Assembly (NCBI GenBank): GCA_037179335.1
Contig: JAKZHN010000048.1
Location: 124,001 to 188,000, forward strand
Origin: Cyclaneusma minus
Taxonomy: Eukaryota > Ascomycota > Leotiomycetes > Marthamycetales > Marthamycetaceae
Direction of reading: 5' to 3'
DNA length: 64,000 bases
The first letter of the stretch is position 1, and each line of letters begins with the position of its first letter. The translations under genes were made by a program, and so were the position numbers. Shown here one piece after another: positions 14,501 through 24,900 of this stretch. The notes under the pieces are model-generated. The model was not told where the DNA came from, ran no database searches, and worked only from the letters and a program-made list of their open reading frames with translations.

Positions 14501-16819
14501 AGTTACCAACGGGTGGCATCTTGGGCTCACCACGAGCAGGGCCAAGCTGTTGTCCCGCCATCATCTGCTGGTCAAGTGTTGCTTGCTCCATGGCGCGCTG
14601 GGCTGCCTGAGCTTTGGCGTGAGCGGCAGATTCGGGAAGGAACTGCTTGAAGTCCTCGAGAAGGTCGGGAGCAGTGCTGAAGAGCGTGGTGACTTGCGCG
14701 TAGACGTCTTGGATGGGTTTCGACTCGCGCTGGTAAGTTTGCAGGATTTCAAGGAACTGCTTATAGATTTCAGGCTTGTCTTGAAATCGGTTCTGTGGAT
14801 GTCGTCAGTGGGTGATGCTCATGACTCGCAGAAGCGAAGAAGCGAAGAAGCGATTACCTTTATTTTGTTAACGTAGCTGATGGCGTGGTTGAATTCAACG
14901 GGGCCGCGCTTTTCAATACCGGGTTGCTGGCCTGCACTGTTGGCAGAACCGCCTTGACCGCCTGGAGTAGGCGTCATGGTGCTGCGTGGAGGTCCTTGAC
15001 CGGTTGCTGATGCGATGGCGTTTTGTAGTTGAGAGACACCACGCTGCTGCTGTTGGTGAGTGGCTGCAGCTTGCTGAGCTTCGTAGGTTTGCTGCGCTTG
15101 AGCTTGAGCTTGGGCCTGTGCGAAGACTGGAGTGCTGCTTTGGGCCTGAGGACTAAAAACAGCCTCCGGACTCTCGAGTGGTTGCGGTGCTGGAGGCTGC
15201 TGCGGTTGTTGTGGCTGCCAACCGTTGGCTTGTCGTTGAGCACCGTAGTAGGTGCCGTTCGAAGTCGGGGGCACGGACGTGTCTGGAAGAGCTCGACCAC
15301 TACCTGTGATGGACTGAACAGTGGTGCCCATAGGCGTTGTGACTCGGATAGTGTTAGGATCGTTGCCGCCACACTCAATGCGGTAGCCGGGGGGTAGGAA
15401 AGTATTGAACCCTTGTATGAGCATAGGATGCCCGGCGAAGAGTTCAGATACACGGTTAATCACTCCAGGTGTGTCGATACTAGAATTCGTCAGTGTGGGT
15501 GGGAAGGATGACGCGGAGAGAGAAGTCAGAAGTGGAGAGTGAGAAGTGGTGAAGGCAGTAAGCAAAGGGGAGCTCACGCTTGGCTTTTGAAATCTTTCAT
15601 AATATCGAGGAACCTATTGTAGACATCTGGTTGTTCCGAGAATTGTACCTTGACCTGGTCGAGGTAGCTCAACGCGTCCTATTCATACGGTCAGTCACGA
15701 TAATAATGGACAATAGCATTCAGACAATCACACAGGCGGACGGTATGCGCCATAAACAGGCTCGGGCCAGAACACCGCAGGGGACATTGTGGGCGACAGT
15801 CAAGCGCAAAGGCGACAATGGAGATCAATGGCAACCACTACCGGCCTGGAAGAAAACCACACGCGGAGAACTGCAGCCGGAGAAGGACTTGAATGGTGAA
15901 GAAGAGGATGTTGTGCGCAGTGAAGAGCTATTGCCGTCGCCGACACCTCATCGGCTGTCGAGCACACAGCGCCTTCTTCAGGTATTGGCGGCTGGCAGGA
16001 GCGTTTCGTCGAATGCCACAAGGGCTCCTCGTCTGACCAGGAGAGAGCTTTTATGTCCTTGCACAAATCAAAGAACTCTCCCGAGCAGAAAATCTTCCAA
16101 AAATTCGAAATATGTGCCGCTCCATCTACCAGCGGCTCTCCCACGGGACGGACCGCACCACACCTAACTACGGATAAATTGTGACTCACATTTAGTATTG
16201 GCTGCTGGCCTTGACCCAAAGCTGCCGCAGCATTTCCAGGTATTTGATGCGGCGCACCGCCAAATGGCATCTGCTGCATCGACCGAGCCGTCACGTCCTG
16301 CTGCTGCTGTTGCTGCAGAGCTGCGCTGCCACCGATGACTGGAGGTCCGCCCGGTACTCCCAGCGAGCTCGAAGCATTCGGACCGCCATGGCTCACCATG
16401 CCCGGCGCGAACATCGACGGCTGTGCCTGGCCTGGAGCACCCGGCTGATTCAGGTGCTGCATCGGACGCGGCTCGCCAGGATGCAACGGGCCTCCGAAGG
16501 CATTTCCAGGACCAGCCGGCGCACCAAGAGGCCCTGACGACGACGAGCCGCCGTGGTTTGCCAGCAGACCGCCCGGCGAGTGTATGGCGCCCGGCAGCCT
16601 CGATGCGACAGGCTGGTGGATGGGTATGGCGCCCGTGTTGTTCTGGTGAGGTAAGGACTGGTACTCTCGATGCTGTCGTTCTCTTTCCGAGTGTTCTCTG
16701 GCGCGCGCAGCAAGCTCTTCTTGCTGGCGGATGTTTTGTCGCTCTCTCATGTGCTGTTCCTCGATCTCGCGTTCTCGATCAAGCCCTGACGGGCCGTGTG
16801 GGGGGAGTTGGTTATTCAT
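11518..16819 (-). CDS. SIN3: SIN3 transcriptional corepressor scaffold
   Basis: SIN3 is the nuclear scaffold of the Rpd3/HDAC corepressor complex; it binds repressors through paired amphipathic helix (PAH) domains. The model joins 16819-16190, 15678-15578, 15479-14858, 14792-14376, 14293-12188 and 12135-11518. All junctions are GT-AG and in phase, giving 1,497 residues, normal for fungal SIN3. A Gln/Pro/Gly-rich N-terminus (1-210) precedes PAH1 (about 211-279, beginning DALSYLDQVK), PAH2 (about 439-505) and PAH3 (about 632-695). The HDAC-interaction domain follows (about 716-820, with LGPSYRLLP), then the C-terminal SIN3 domain (about 1,120-1,460). The tail is Ala-rich and ends GEEEL. The first intron is unusually long, 511 bp, against about 50-100 bp for the others; the frame stays open for about 390 bp into it. 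Confidence 0.95.
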
Positions 16820-17629
16820 GGTTACTTGGTTTCATTTGGATGAGAGGATATGTATCTGCAGGGTGTCAGAGGAAGTTCCTCGAGCTCTTTCTATCTATAT
16901 GGCATGCTAAGGAGAGCCCTTACGTCGGTCAAGGACAGGCGAGGTCCTCTGGGAGACAGCAGGAGTTTGATCGCGAGAAGGGCGCTCGCTCTGCTCGGTG
17001 GCGCGTCAAGGTTCAAGGAATGGTCTGGTACGATTATGATCGGGGCTTAGTCAAGAGAAGTTCATGTTTCGGGCTCTTCGCTGGCGGAAGAGCTGGGTGA
17101 CAGAGCTTTCGATGGTTGGCGTCAGGATGCAGGAGGATGAGCAGTCTCCTGGAGCCGACACACACACACACAACTTAGCTGGCGCTCAGCGAAGATTTTG
17201 CGGAATATGCCGTCGCCCGTGTTCCGCGTCTGGGCCCGCACAGTGAAGATGCGCCGATAAGGCTGGCACCGCGACGATAAAGCTTCAGATGCAACGCCCA
17301 GAGATGGTGGTTGTGGTCGAGAGCTTCTATCCACGGGATGCTGATTTTAGTGAAATACCTAGCGTCTACGGGAAGAAAGCACAAATTTATGGCTCGCGTG
17401 TGTTCTCGCGGATCAGCAAATGACCTCTGTGACATCAAGCGCTCCTCTATCCTCTACTAAGATCCCAGTACCTTTCAGGCACGAGGCTGAGTGTCGCAGC
17501 GCGCGCGGTTTGCCGTTCCGCGCCGATTTCGTCATCAGGCTGCGCGCCCGATCCTCGCATCCCTGGGTCGCCTTTCAACCATGATCCTGATAAACCTTCA
17601 CCATCCTGTTTCGCGATCACCATAACAAA
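16820..17629. other. Divergent promoter region, SIN3 / FAS1 protein
   Basis: This 810-bp spacer lies between two divergently transcribed genes. It contains a short (CA)n run at about 17,160-17,170. I see no coding sequence. Short frames on both strands have no protein-like composition. It presumably holds both promoters and 5' leaders. Confidence 0.55.
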
Positions 17630-18288
17630 ATGCGACTCTCTGCTCTTCGCCTATCCTTCATATTCGCAACTCTCGCCTCCTCCCTCACCATCCCTCTCCT
17701 CCCCGCCTTCCACGCCCAGCGCCCCATCCTCAGCCCCGGTATCGCAATGCCAGGCCTGCCCGGCGACACCGTCATATTATCTGACGTCCTGGGCCGCGAT
17801 CGCAGTATCAACGTGTTTGCCGGCTTTCTGCGCGATATCGATGATTTGGCGAAGCGCATCGACGATGGCGCACAAAATACTACTATTCTTGCACCGCTAA
17901 ATAGCGCTATTACCAGCATGGAGAGGAAGCCGTGGGAGGATGCGAAGGAATATGGGACGTTGGGTGCCGATGCTTATGAGGGGGATGAGGGTGTGGGGAG
18001 GGCGCAGAAGAATTTGAGGAGGTTTGTGGAGGGGCATGTGCTGCCGAGTAGTCCGTGGAAGGAGGGGGAGAAGGTGAAGACGCTGAGGGGAGAGGAGGTT
18101 TGGTGGGAGGAGAAGGATGGTGTGAAGATGGTGAGTTTGGAGAAACGATGATAGGATTTCTACTTTTCCAGGATGCGATGCTGACTGTGGACCAGATTCA
18201 ACCGGGGAGCATAGCCGTGTCTAACGTCGGAAGCACCGTTGCGAATGGCGAGGTATGGCTCCTGAAGGGTGTGATCGAGAGTAAATGA
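17630..18288 (+). CDS. Secreted fasciclin (FAS1) domain protein
   Basis: The product is a small secreted or membrane-associated protein with a single FAS1 fold, a family linked to cell adhesion and surface interactions. Exons 17630-18130 and 18172-18288 give 205 residues. An N-terminal signal peptide (about 1-29, MRLSALRLSFIFATLASS...) is followed by the FAS1 core. The core includes the conserved strand TTILAPLNSAI near residue 85 and a C-terminal half with IQPGSIAVSN and NGEVWLLKGVI, the usual end of the fold. The 41-bp intron is short but has GTGAGT and a TTTTCCAG acceptor. Without it the frame would stop after the first exon and lose the last FAS1 strands, so splicing is strongly favoured. 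No GPI signal is seen. Confidence 0.8.
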
Positions 18289-18888
18289 GACTACGATATG
18301 TGAGGCATCTTTATGGGCGTTTGGAAGGCGGGTTTATGGGCATACGAGACACAACGGTGTTTGGTGGAACGGCCTCGGGTTTTGCTGCATGGGGGCTTGC
18401 TTGGTGCGTTGTTACTTGGCCTCGAATGATACCACATTACATTTGTGTTGAACTTGATCATTCTATGAGTGCTCATACGGTAATTCAAGAGTAGGTTCTC
18501 GGCTATGGTATTATGTTCCTTCAGTACTGACTGTCGAATTGGTTTAACTTGTTTTGCGTGCCGCGAGCGCTGTATGTTGAGATGGTTCGGGGCTGGTTTG
18601 CATGACGACGATGATTGCGTTTTCTCCTTACTGTGGACCTATCTATCTACAGATTTTCTTGTCCAATTCTTCAAAACCGACCCGTCTTCGTAATAGCAGA
18701 GCAGGTCATTTCCTAGCACAACACGTTACATGGTACTTTTCAATTGTGGATATGCCTGAATAGCGAGAAAAAGTGCGTGGTGCTATTGCGGTCCGCCATT
18801 ATGTTAGTGATGGTGATAGGAAACGGCGGCAGTACCAATCACTGCTGCTACTGTTGAAGCATTTTCACCATTGGCGAGTATATTTGGA
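18289..18888. other. Intergenic, no gene seen
   Basis: Only short frames without protein character are present. Base composition becomes more AT-rich toward the repeat cluster that follows. Confidence 0.5.
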
Positions 18889-19087
18889 GTGAGGACTTGG
18901 TCTGAGTCACAGAGTGTGGGAATCTAAAAGAGAAAATCTCACTTTTAGAATACAAATCCTAAGATAGAATCTATCTCAAAGGGTTCTAAGTTTAAATTTT
19001 CAACTTATTCTAAACTTTTAATTTAAGTCATAACTTATCTCGGGCGTCCCAAGTTTAGATATATCTTAGTGAGGACTTGATCTGAGA
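18889..19087. repeat. Degenerate MITE-like insert between 18-bp direct repeats
   Basis: Two nearly identical 18-mers (GTGAGGACTTGGTCTGAG at 18,889 and GTGAGGACTTGATCTGAG at 19,069) bracket an AT-rich insert. The insert starts GAGTGTGGGAATCTAAAAG. That start resembles the terminal repeat of the element at 48,813-49,146. A stretch near its far end, AACTTATCTCGGGCGTCCCA, resembles the reverse complement of another part of that element. It looks like a decayed copy of the same family; the flanking repeats may be a long target duplication or older local duplication. Confidence 0.5.
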
Positions 19088-20023
19088 TTGAGGATTTGTT
19101 TGAGATTCAGGACTTGGTATAAGAGGAGTCCTGTTAATCGGTGAAGTTTTTGCTCCAACCGAACGGCTGAACGAGAATTCTTGTCTATTCGGATCTTCGG
19201 GGAGGAGTTTCCGAGGTGTAGTAAGCGTGAAGTTGAAGCTGTCGGCGTTTATTCGGATTATATTTTCCAATTGGTAATGTTGGGAAGACTACATGTATTC
19301 CCCAAGCAATAACATCTTTGTTGTAGCAAGATGTTTAGAATCCGGGGCCTGTCTCGTGGAATCCTGTCTAGGTATTCTTATAATTTGTTCGGCGAAGTCC
19401 TGAACCCGGACTTAGTGTGTAGCGGTTTAGTCGCTTAATATATTAGTGGCCATTACAATAACCTAGTGGTTAAATTAATTTATTGGTCAATAAAATGGTG
19501 CTTCAAATTACTAACTTTAAAATTTGAACAATCGTGATTTTTAAATAATAGAGCTTCTGATCAGTGATAGTTTGTCAGAGGTCTGAATGTGGGAATCGAT
19601 GTAGGTTCAAGGTGGAGCTAGCTATCTTATTAGTAGCTAGCCAGAAGCTAAGAACAAAGATCCAAACTATAAAAGGCTAGCTCTAAGTCCTTCTAGGAGG
19701 CGCTAGCCCAAATAGGCAAGGTCTCGTGGTGCGTACAGCCAGCATACAGCTCAACATATTTAACATTCGATTGAATTGATCGTACTATAAAGTTGTTATT
19801 GCACCTCGCCATCGCCAAGCGCCACACCTATTAGCAGGCGTGTAAGGGCTAAAAGTGGCTAAGAAGCTAGAATACAAGCTGCAGCAGATAGAATAAGTTA
19901 TTTCCTAATTTGGCAGAGTATAGAGGTTTGGCGCATTAGAATTTCCCTAAAACAGGAGTATTTTTGATTATTGCGGTTGTGTTGCAATACCCACTCCAAA
20001 GTTAGCGTGGCTACGGCGGCCTA
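19088..20023. other. AT-rich repeat relics, no gene seen
   Basis: About 940 bases of moderately AT-rich DNA contain short duplicated words such as several copies of GCTAGC-like segments near 19,615-19,710. No coding potential is visible. It is probably decayed repeats. Confidence 0.45.
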
Positions 20024-20695
20024 TAGTAGAGTTTGTTCAGAAATCGAAAACTCAAAAACTCAAATTCGAGTGCTTATGTTTACAGCGTCCGCGCATTGCA
20101 ACCAGCGTTTATAACCCAAAGTGCTTTATAGCTATGGAATTAGCTCAATTAAGGCTATTACCCTATATAGGTTTTAATATATAAAAAGCTTTGGTTCCAA
20201 TGCGCAAAGAGGTGGTTAAAAAATTCTAGTTTTCTGCAAAATTTTATTCCAGCCTTGCGCATAAGGCTGAGCTCACGCGCGAGGCCGATTTTTTAAAGCT
20301 ATTAAATAGCCATTTTTAATACAGTAAAATAATTATTTTAATAAATATTAAGGTCAAAACAATTAATTAAAAAGCATTTCCAAAGCTAGATTTTAATTAT
20401 TTTTAAATTTGGTGGCTGTATAGCTTTACAAAGTTTGAGGTCAGGGTACTAGAAAATCTGAAGATGGAAGCTGAAAGGAAGCTAAGAATGCAACACCAAA
20501 AAGCACCCTATCCGCGCACAATATATAACGCGTATTATATAATAATAAATATTGGAAATTAAAGCCCTTAATTGGCTGATTCTAACGCTATACTGCTTGT
20601 ATTCTATAGCACGCTGGATGCAATAATATAGCGCTCTAAAGTCTGAACACGCATTTTCAGTTTTCGCGATTTGGATTTCTGAACAAACTTCACTG
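20024..20695. mobile_element. Non-autonomous Tc1/mariner-like element
   Basis: The ends are inverted repeats: the right end read inward is CAGTGAAGTTTGTTCAGAAA, and the left end is TAGTAGAGTTTGTTCAGAAA. Both sit next to a TA dinucleotide (20,022-20,023 and 20,696-20,697), as expected for Tc1/mariner/pogo insertion. The 672-bp body is non-coding and carries no transposase. The left terminus has C-to-T type changes relative to the right. The flanks outside the TA are themselves inverted copies (CTACGGCGGCC / GGCCGCCGTAG). Confidence 0.75.
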
Positions 20696-20940
20696 TAGGC
20701 CGCCGTAGTGGCCCGTGCGCCACTCCCTACCTAATCATGACCACCATAGCTACCTAGGGCCCTAAGCCACCACGCTAGCCATAAATATATCTACGCAATA
20801 ATTAAAAGCTCCGCTATAAACTAAACTCAATTATAAATATACTCGTTTACCTACTAGCTTCGTTTATAACTCTTTAAGTAATCACTTCGTTCTACCCTCT
20901 TAATACCAACAGGTTGGTTATTACTTCAAAAACATACTAT

Positions 20941-21110
20941 CCCCCCAAAATCCATAAAGTGCCGAAAATCCTAGCTGAAAAACAGCTAGCCAATTAGAGT
21001 TTAGCGAAAAATCTCAGCCAATTAGAAGCCTGGCAGAATGCCATTGAGCGCTCCTATTTGGTAGCAAAAAAGGTGGGGCTAGAATTTGGGCACTTTATGG
21101 ATTTTGGGGG
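20941..21110. mobile_element. 170-bp MITE with ~23-bp terminal inverted repeats
   Basis: The left end CCCCCCAAAATCCATAAAGT (continuing GCC) is mirrored by GGCACTTTATGGATTTTGGG at the right end. A TA lies just outside both ends. The size, TA target and lack of coding sequence fit a Tc1/mariner-type miniature inverted-repeat element. An internal short palindrome (AGCTGAAAAACAGCT) is also present. Confidence 0.8.
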
Positions 21111-21198
21111 ATACTCAAAACAGAGGCAATTTCTCTCTACAGGTCCCCGTTACAAAATCTGACGGTCATACTGGAGATCGAGAATACCTTGATTCGAC
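21111..21198. repeat. Left arm of a 5.9-kb-spaced inverted repeat
   Basis: This 88-bp segment matches the reverse complement of 26,928-27,016 at roughly 85% by eye. Shared blocks include GAGGCAATTTCTCTCTACAG and GGAGATCGAGAATACCTTGA. It abuts the right end of the MITE at 20,941-21,110 and lies downstream of the MBL-fold gene. Confidence 0.75.
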
Positions 21199-21321
21199 GG
21201 TTCTTTTTATCGACTCTTTTTGAACTTGGATTTTTTGGATTTGGGGGTCGACCTGTATTAACATTAGACGAGCCAACGTGTGTACCCCGCACCCTGCTAT
21301 CGAACACAAGAAGAAATGACC

Positions 21322-22548
21322 TCAGCCCTCCCATGTTTCCTTCATCATTCCGTGCCCCGTCCAACCCATCGCCATACACTGGATCTTCAAGCTTTCCAGC
21401 ACCCTCCCCACCACCCCCTCATCCACAATATCCATCCCACTGAACGCTCCCAGGCTGCCCTTGATCTTCTTCCCCTCCACCCCCTCCTTCAACCTCCTCC
21501 AAAGCACCAACAAATCATCCGGGTTCAGCGGAATCATATTGGGAATACTCCACATAAACGAATAACTAGGCATCCCCTTCGGCCTCTCCCTGCTCTTCCC
21601 ACTCGTCCCATCAACCTGCGTTCCCCAGTCTCCCTTCCCACCCGGCACCGTAACAATTGTATCCGCAATCAGCAGCCAGCCCCTAAATTCCGCCACCAAG
21701 CTTCCCGGGAAATGACCTCCCAGCTTCATCACCGTCACCCCGGTCTTCCCCATCTTCCCATCCCCCTTTCCATCCTCGCCCACCCCCTGCATCTTGACCT
21801 CCCACTTCTCTTCCTGAATCGCCCTCTGAGAACCATCCCAGGCAGCATTGAACCTAGCCATCCACCCCAGATCTTCACCAGCCATACAAATATCACAGCC
21901 AAAGGCCTCCGCCCACTCTATGCACGTCGTATAGTAATGCGGATGGCTAATCACAATCGACGCCAGCCCGCCCCACTCCTTCTTGATCCGCTCAATCGTC
22001 TCCTCGTCCAGAAATGCAATACAATCCCACATTACTGTGCCTGCAGGCGTCCACAGCAAAAACGCTCTCTGTCCAATGCCAAATTTCGGCTCTGTGTGTA
22101 TAGTTGCTATATTCGCATCGTGCTTGAACGGCTCAAAAACATTCTTGTATTTGACCGGTTCATCAACGAGCGGGATTGCCGGCTGCCAGACCTTGTAAGG
22201 CGGATGCCACGTCTCGCGCCAGTCTGGCTCGCAGTAATCGTTGTCGTGATCTTCCTTCGTTTTCTCAGCCTGCAGCTGGATTGGAAACTTCTGCGAACAT
22301 GGCTCTGAGTTGTACCTGTAGAAGTCGGAGGCTTTGCAGGGTGCGGAGCGCAGGAGACGAAGCGTAGTGAAGGTTTGGCCTGTGGGTGGGACGTATTGGC
22401 GCGGGTCGTCGCAGATGTGGCAGGATGTGAGGTTCCAGGCTTCGAACTGCGTGCCGCAGGCGGTGCAGATGGGATAGTCGAGGCTGGTGGTGCCGGCCGG
22501 GGGGGACCTGAACTTGGTATTGGGGTAAGACTGGGGGTAGGTATCCAT
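21322..22548 (-). CDS. Metallo-beta-lactamase-fold protein, fungal
   Basis: The product is a 408-residue single-exon protein. The start chosen is the first ATG of the frame (MDTYPQSY); the frame is open further upstream but without an ATG. A Cys pair pattern C-x2-C-x11-C-x2-C at residues 28-46 looks like a small zinc ribbon. The MBL core has the metal-binding region as SHPHYYTT (201-208), where canonical enzymes have HxHxDH, then a later GGHFPGS histidine and an LIADTI aspartate. So the fold is recognisable but the first metal motif is degenerate: His-x-His is kept, Asp-His is not. Such proteins are annotated in fungi as MBL superfamily hydrolases of unknown substrate. The catalytic role is uncertain. 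Confidence 0.75.
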   Translation of the reverse strand: MDTYPQSYPNTKFRSPPAGTTSLDYPICTACGTQFEAWNLTSCHICDDPRQYVPPTGQTFTTLRLLRSAPCKASDFYRYNSEPCSQKFPIQLQAEKTKEDHDNDYCEPDWRETWHPPYKVWQPAIPLVDEPVKYKNVFEPFKHDANIATIHTEPKFGIGQRAFLLWTPAGTVMWDCIAFLDEETIERIKKEWGGLASIVISHPHYYTTCIEWAEAFGCDICMAGEDLGWMARFNAAWDGSQRAIQEEKWEVKMQGVGEDGKGDGKMGKTGVTVMKLGGHFPGSLVAEFRGWLLIADTIVTVPGGKGDWGTQVDGTSGKSRERPKGMPSYSFMWSIPNMIPLNPDDLLVLWRRLKEGVEGKKIKGSLGAFSGMDIVDEGVVGRVLESLKIQCMAMGWTGHGMMKETWEG

Positions 22549-23470
22549 TGCGAGCGGGTGTTGCGGACGGTGGAGGTGTGGCAGTTGGCGTTTGCATGGA
22601 ACTTGGGCTTTGATCGAGACCAAGTCAAGAGAGTACTGTGAGTAATCTGGAAAGGAGGGAGCGAGGGAAGAATGGGATAATTCAACGGCAGTCAGTTAGT
22701 TGTATGACTTGCAGGACTAGTTTTGAATGTCCTCTGGAAGTGCTGGATGGCCGGACTTGGAATACTCTCAAGTCTCGAAATTGCGCAGCCTTTCACGGCA
22801 GTCAAGCCGGCTCAGCTTCTTCCTCACTTCCAGAACTTCGAAACTCACAGTTAGTGAGTTTCACGTCTAGACATGTATGCAAAGACGAGAAAGATTTGGA
22901 CAACATTCTGGAAGCTGTATGCGTGTCGTTGGGATAAGAGTTTCCAGAAAGTGGGGGCTGCGGGGATGGTGGGACCGGAGCCATTCCAATCCGGCAATTC
23001 GTCCCGAACCAACTCCGCCCTACCCGAGTGTCAGGTTCCACAAACGCTTTCCCTTTCTCGGCACTACAGCTTTATTGAAGATGGAAAGTGTGATTCCTAG
23101 TGATACTAGCTTTCAAGACCAAAGACAGTTATCCCGGATATAGTTCAGGTTAGATAGCGTTCGAAAACGTTACATGCCATCCTCTGAGTCTGGGTAATTT
23201 AAACATCAAAATGGTCAAATGGCTTAGAGTAATAGCTCTTCCACGCGCACCATTATCCAAACAGGCCCAGAACCCACGGTTGACTGTTTTCGCCAAACCA
23301 ATCGCACCGCACATGTGCAAGATCCTGCATGTAATTGCGTACATGCACAGAGAGGCCTACATTCGAATGCCTCAAACTCTAGGTCATAAGATTTGCTGGA
23401 TAGTGTGACAATGACATGCTGATCATAGGTTTTTTGATCTCCGAATCTGAGTCGAATGGAAACTGATTTC
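22549..23470. other. Intergenic with repeat fragments, no gene seen
   Basis: The region upstream of the MBL-fold gene has a few frames of 60-100 codons, none with recognisable composition. It probably contains the MBL promoter near 22,550-22,700 and a dispersed repeat at 23,283-23,346. Confidence 0.5.
23283..23346 (+). repeat. Dispersed repeat, copy 1
   Basis: This segment matches 27,622-27,691 in direct orientation. Shared blocks include TCGCACCGC followed by CATGTG and AAGATCCTG. It is probably a remnant of a repeated element. Confidence 0.55.
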
Positions 23471-23859
23471 TGTTGCACGTGGCATGGCATTATTCTTCTA
23501 GAAGCTTCCTTTGTAAGCTATCACTAAGCTAAAAGGTCTATAAATACAGTAAGAGGAAGCTGGTTCAGCTCCCTTTTCTCCAGTACTCCTATTCTCTCTT
23601 TTTCTGGCCCCTTAACTTCAGTAGTTATAAGCCCTTAATGCCGCGCGTGCCTTGGACACGTTCCACTATTGCTCTTTCTTGTCAATATTGCTGAACGCAA
23701 AAAGTGGTCCAGCAGGAGTTGACTCCCTCAGCACGCCATTCTTTTAGCAGCTGTTGTATTCTCTCACCACCTCGCCATTACGTCCAATTCTTCTGTCCTA
23801 GTCCAGTCTCTTCTGTACAGGCCAGCAGAGCCTAAGGGGGTGTATCCCGACTGTCGACA
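23471..23859 (+). mobile_element. Solo-LTR-like relic with primer-binding-type sequence
   Basis: The 389-bp segment begins TGTTGCACGTGG and ends GTCGACA, i.e. TG...CA. It is followed directly by ATTGGCGCCA, which resembles a tRNA primer-binding site next to a 5' LTR. Its first ~165 bases recur at 24,233-24,405 and its last section (23,801-23,845) recurs at 24,193-24,237. A TATAAATA box at about 23,540 fits an LTR promoter. No gag or pol coding remains. The assignment as an LTR is inference from structure. Confidence 0.6.
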
Positions 23860-24192
23860 ATTGGCGCCATATATTCAACCAATCACTACAACCATTTACC
23901 ACTATATTCACAAACGCTATGCTGCTTTGCAGTACATCTGATGGGAGAGGGCCCACGAATAGAAAGAAAAAAACAGGATTATAGCCAACGAAAAAGGATT
24001 GGAAGCCGTAGGAGAGAGAAAAATTGGGATTAGGAATAAAAAGAGAGAAAGGTTCTAAAAGCAAGGTCTGATCTTGGCTGTGGGGCTGTGTGGAGCCCTG
24101 GTATGGAGCCTTGGAAGGTCTTGGAAATTGGATTGGCAGGGGCTTTCTCCTGGTATTGGTCAAATTGGAGCTATTCACTGCACGTGGCTTGA
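23860..24192. other. Non-coding interval between LTR-like repeats
   Basis: This purine-rich stretch between the two LTR-like copies carries no convincing coding frame. It could be a remnant of the retroelement interior. Confidence 0.4.
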
Positions 24193-24405
24193 GTCCAGTC
24201 TCTCCTGTACAGGCCAGCAGAGCCTAAGGGGGTGTATTGCACGTGGCATGGCAGTATTTTTTTGAAAGCTTCCTCTATAAGCTATTACTAAGCTAGAAGG
24301 TCTATAAATACAGTGAAAAGGAGCTGGTTCAGCTCTTCTCTCTCCAGTCCTCTTATTCTCTCTTTTCCTAGCCCTTCAAGTTCAATAATTTCACTTATAA
24401 GCCTA
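24193..24405 (+). mobile_element. Truncated second LTR-like copy
   Basis: Positions 24,193-24,237 repeat the LTR-like end section (GTCCAGTCTC...GGGGGTGTAT). They are followed at once by a copy of the LTR-like beginning (24,233-24,405, with TTGCACGTGGCATGGCA and CTATAAATACAGTG). Similarity to the first copy stops near 24,405, so the copy is truncated. The head-to-tail junction suggests a nested or recombined insertion. Confidence 0.55.
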
Positions 24406-24900
24406 CCACGGCGTTGTGTTTAGCTTTTGGTTTGCCAGGTTGCGGATAACTAAGTAGTCCCGGGATAATCAAATTTGTATAGTAACTCCCTTACAGGGTC
24501 GAAGCAACGGGGAAAGTAGACTCGGAGTTGGATTCAAGCAACGCAAGTCAATATGCACCTAATCATGAAAGATTGGATGAGATACATATCTAGTAGCGAG
24601 AGATACATCTACGAACGAGAGCTGGATTTACGAGCGAGGGAAGTATGAATGAATTTGAGACCTATCTACGAACGACAGGTCGACATCATGCCGACATAAT
24701 ACATCCTCCTAACAGAGAAGTAAGCGCGGCCTGGACTTTTGCAGCGATTTCATCACAAGTATTTCGGCCTGCGCTTAACTACAACTCACTTCCTGCACCG
24801 CAAGGCCAACTTTTTGCTCTGACTCTAGAGCCTGCTCTCCGCGCTGCTTTGCCTGCGCTGTTCCTTACAACGCCCACGTATCTCCAACTTAGAGACCAAT
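24406..24900. other. Upstream region of the copy 1 gene
   Basis: No gene is seen. A 179-codon frame at 24,645-25,184 overlaps the next gene in another frame and looks like a shadow of it. Small imperfect repeats around TACGAACGA occur at 24,610-24,675. Confidence 0.45.

Noticed and set aside
15580..16167. 195-codon plus-strand frame opposite the first SIN3 intron
   Set aside because: It overlaps SIN3 exons in antisense, has no recognisable motif and its composition follows the opposite strand.
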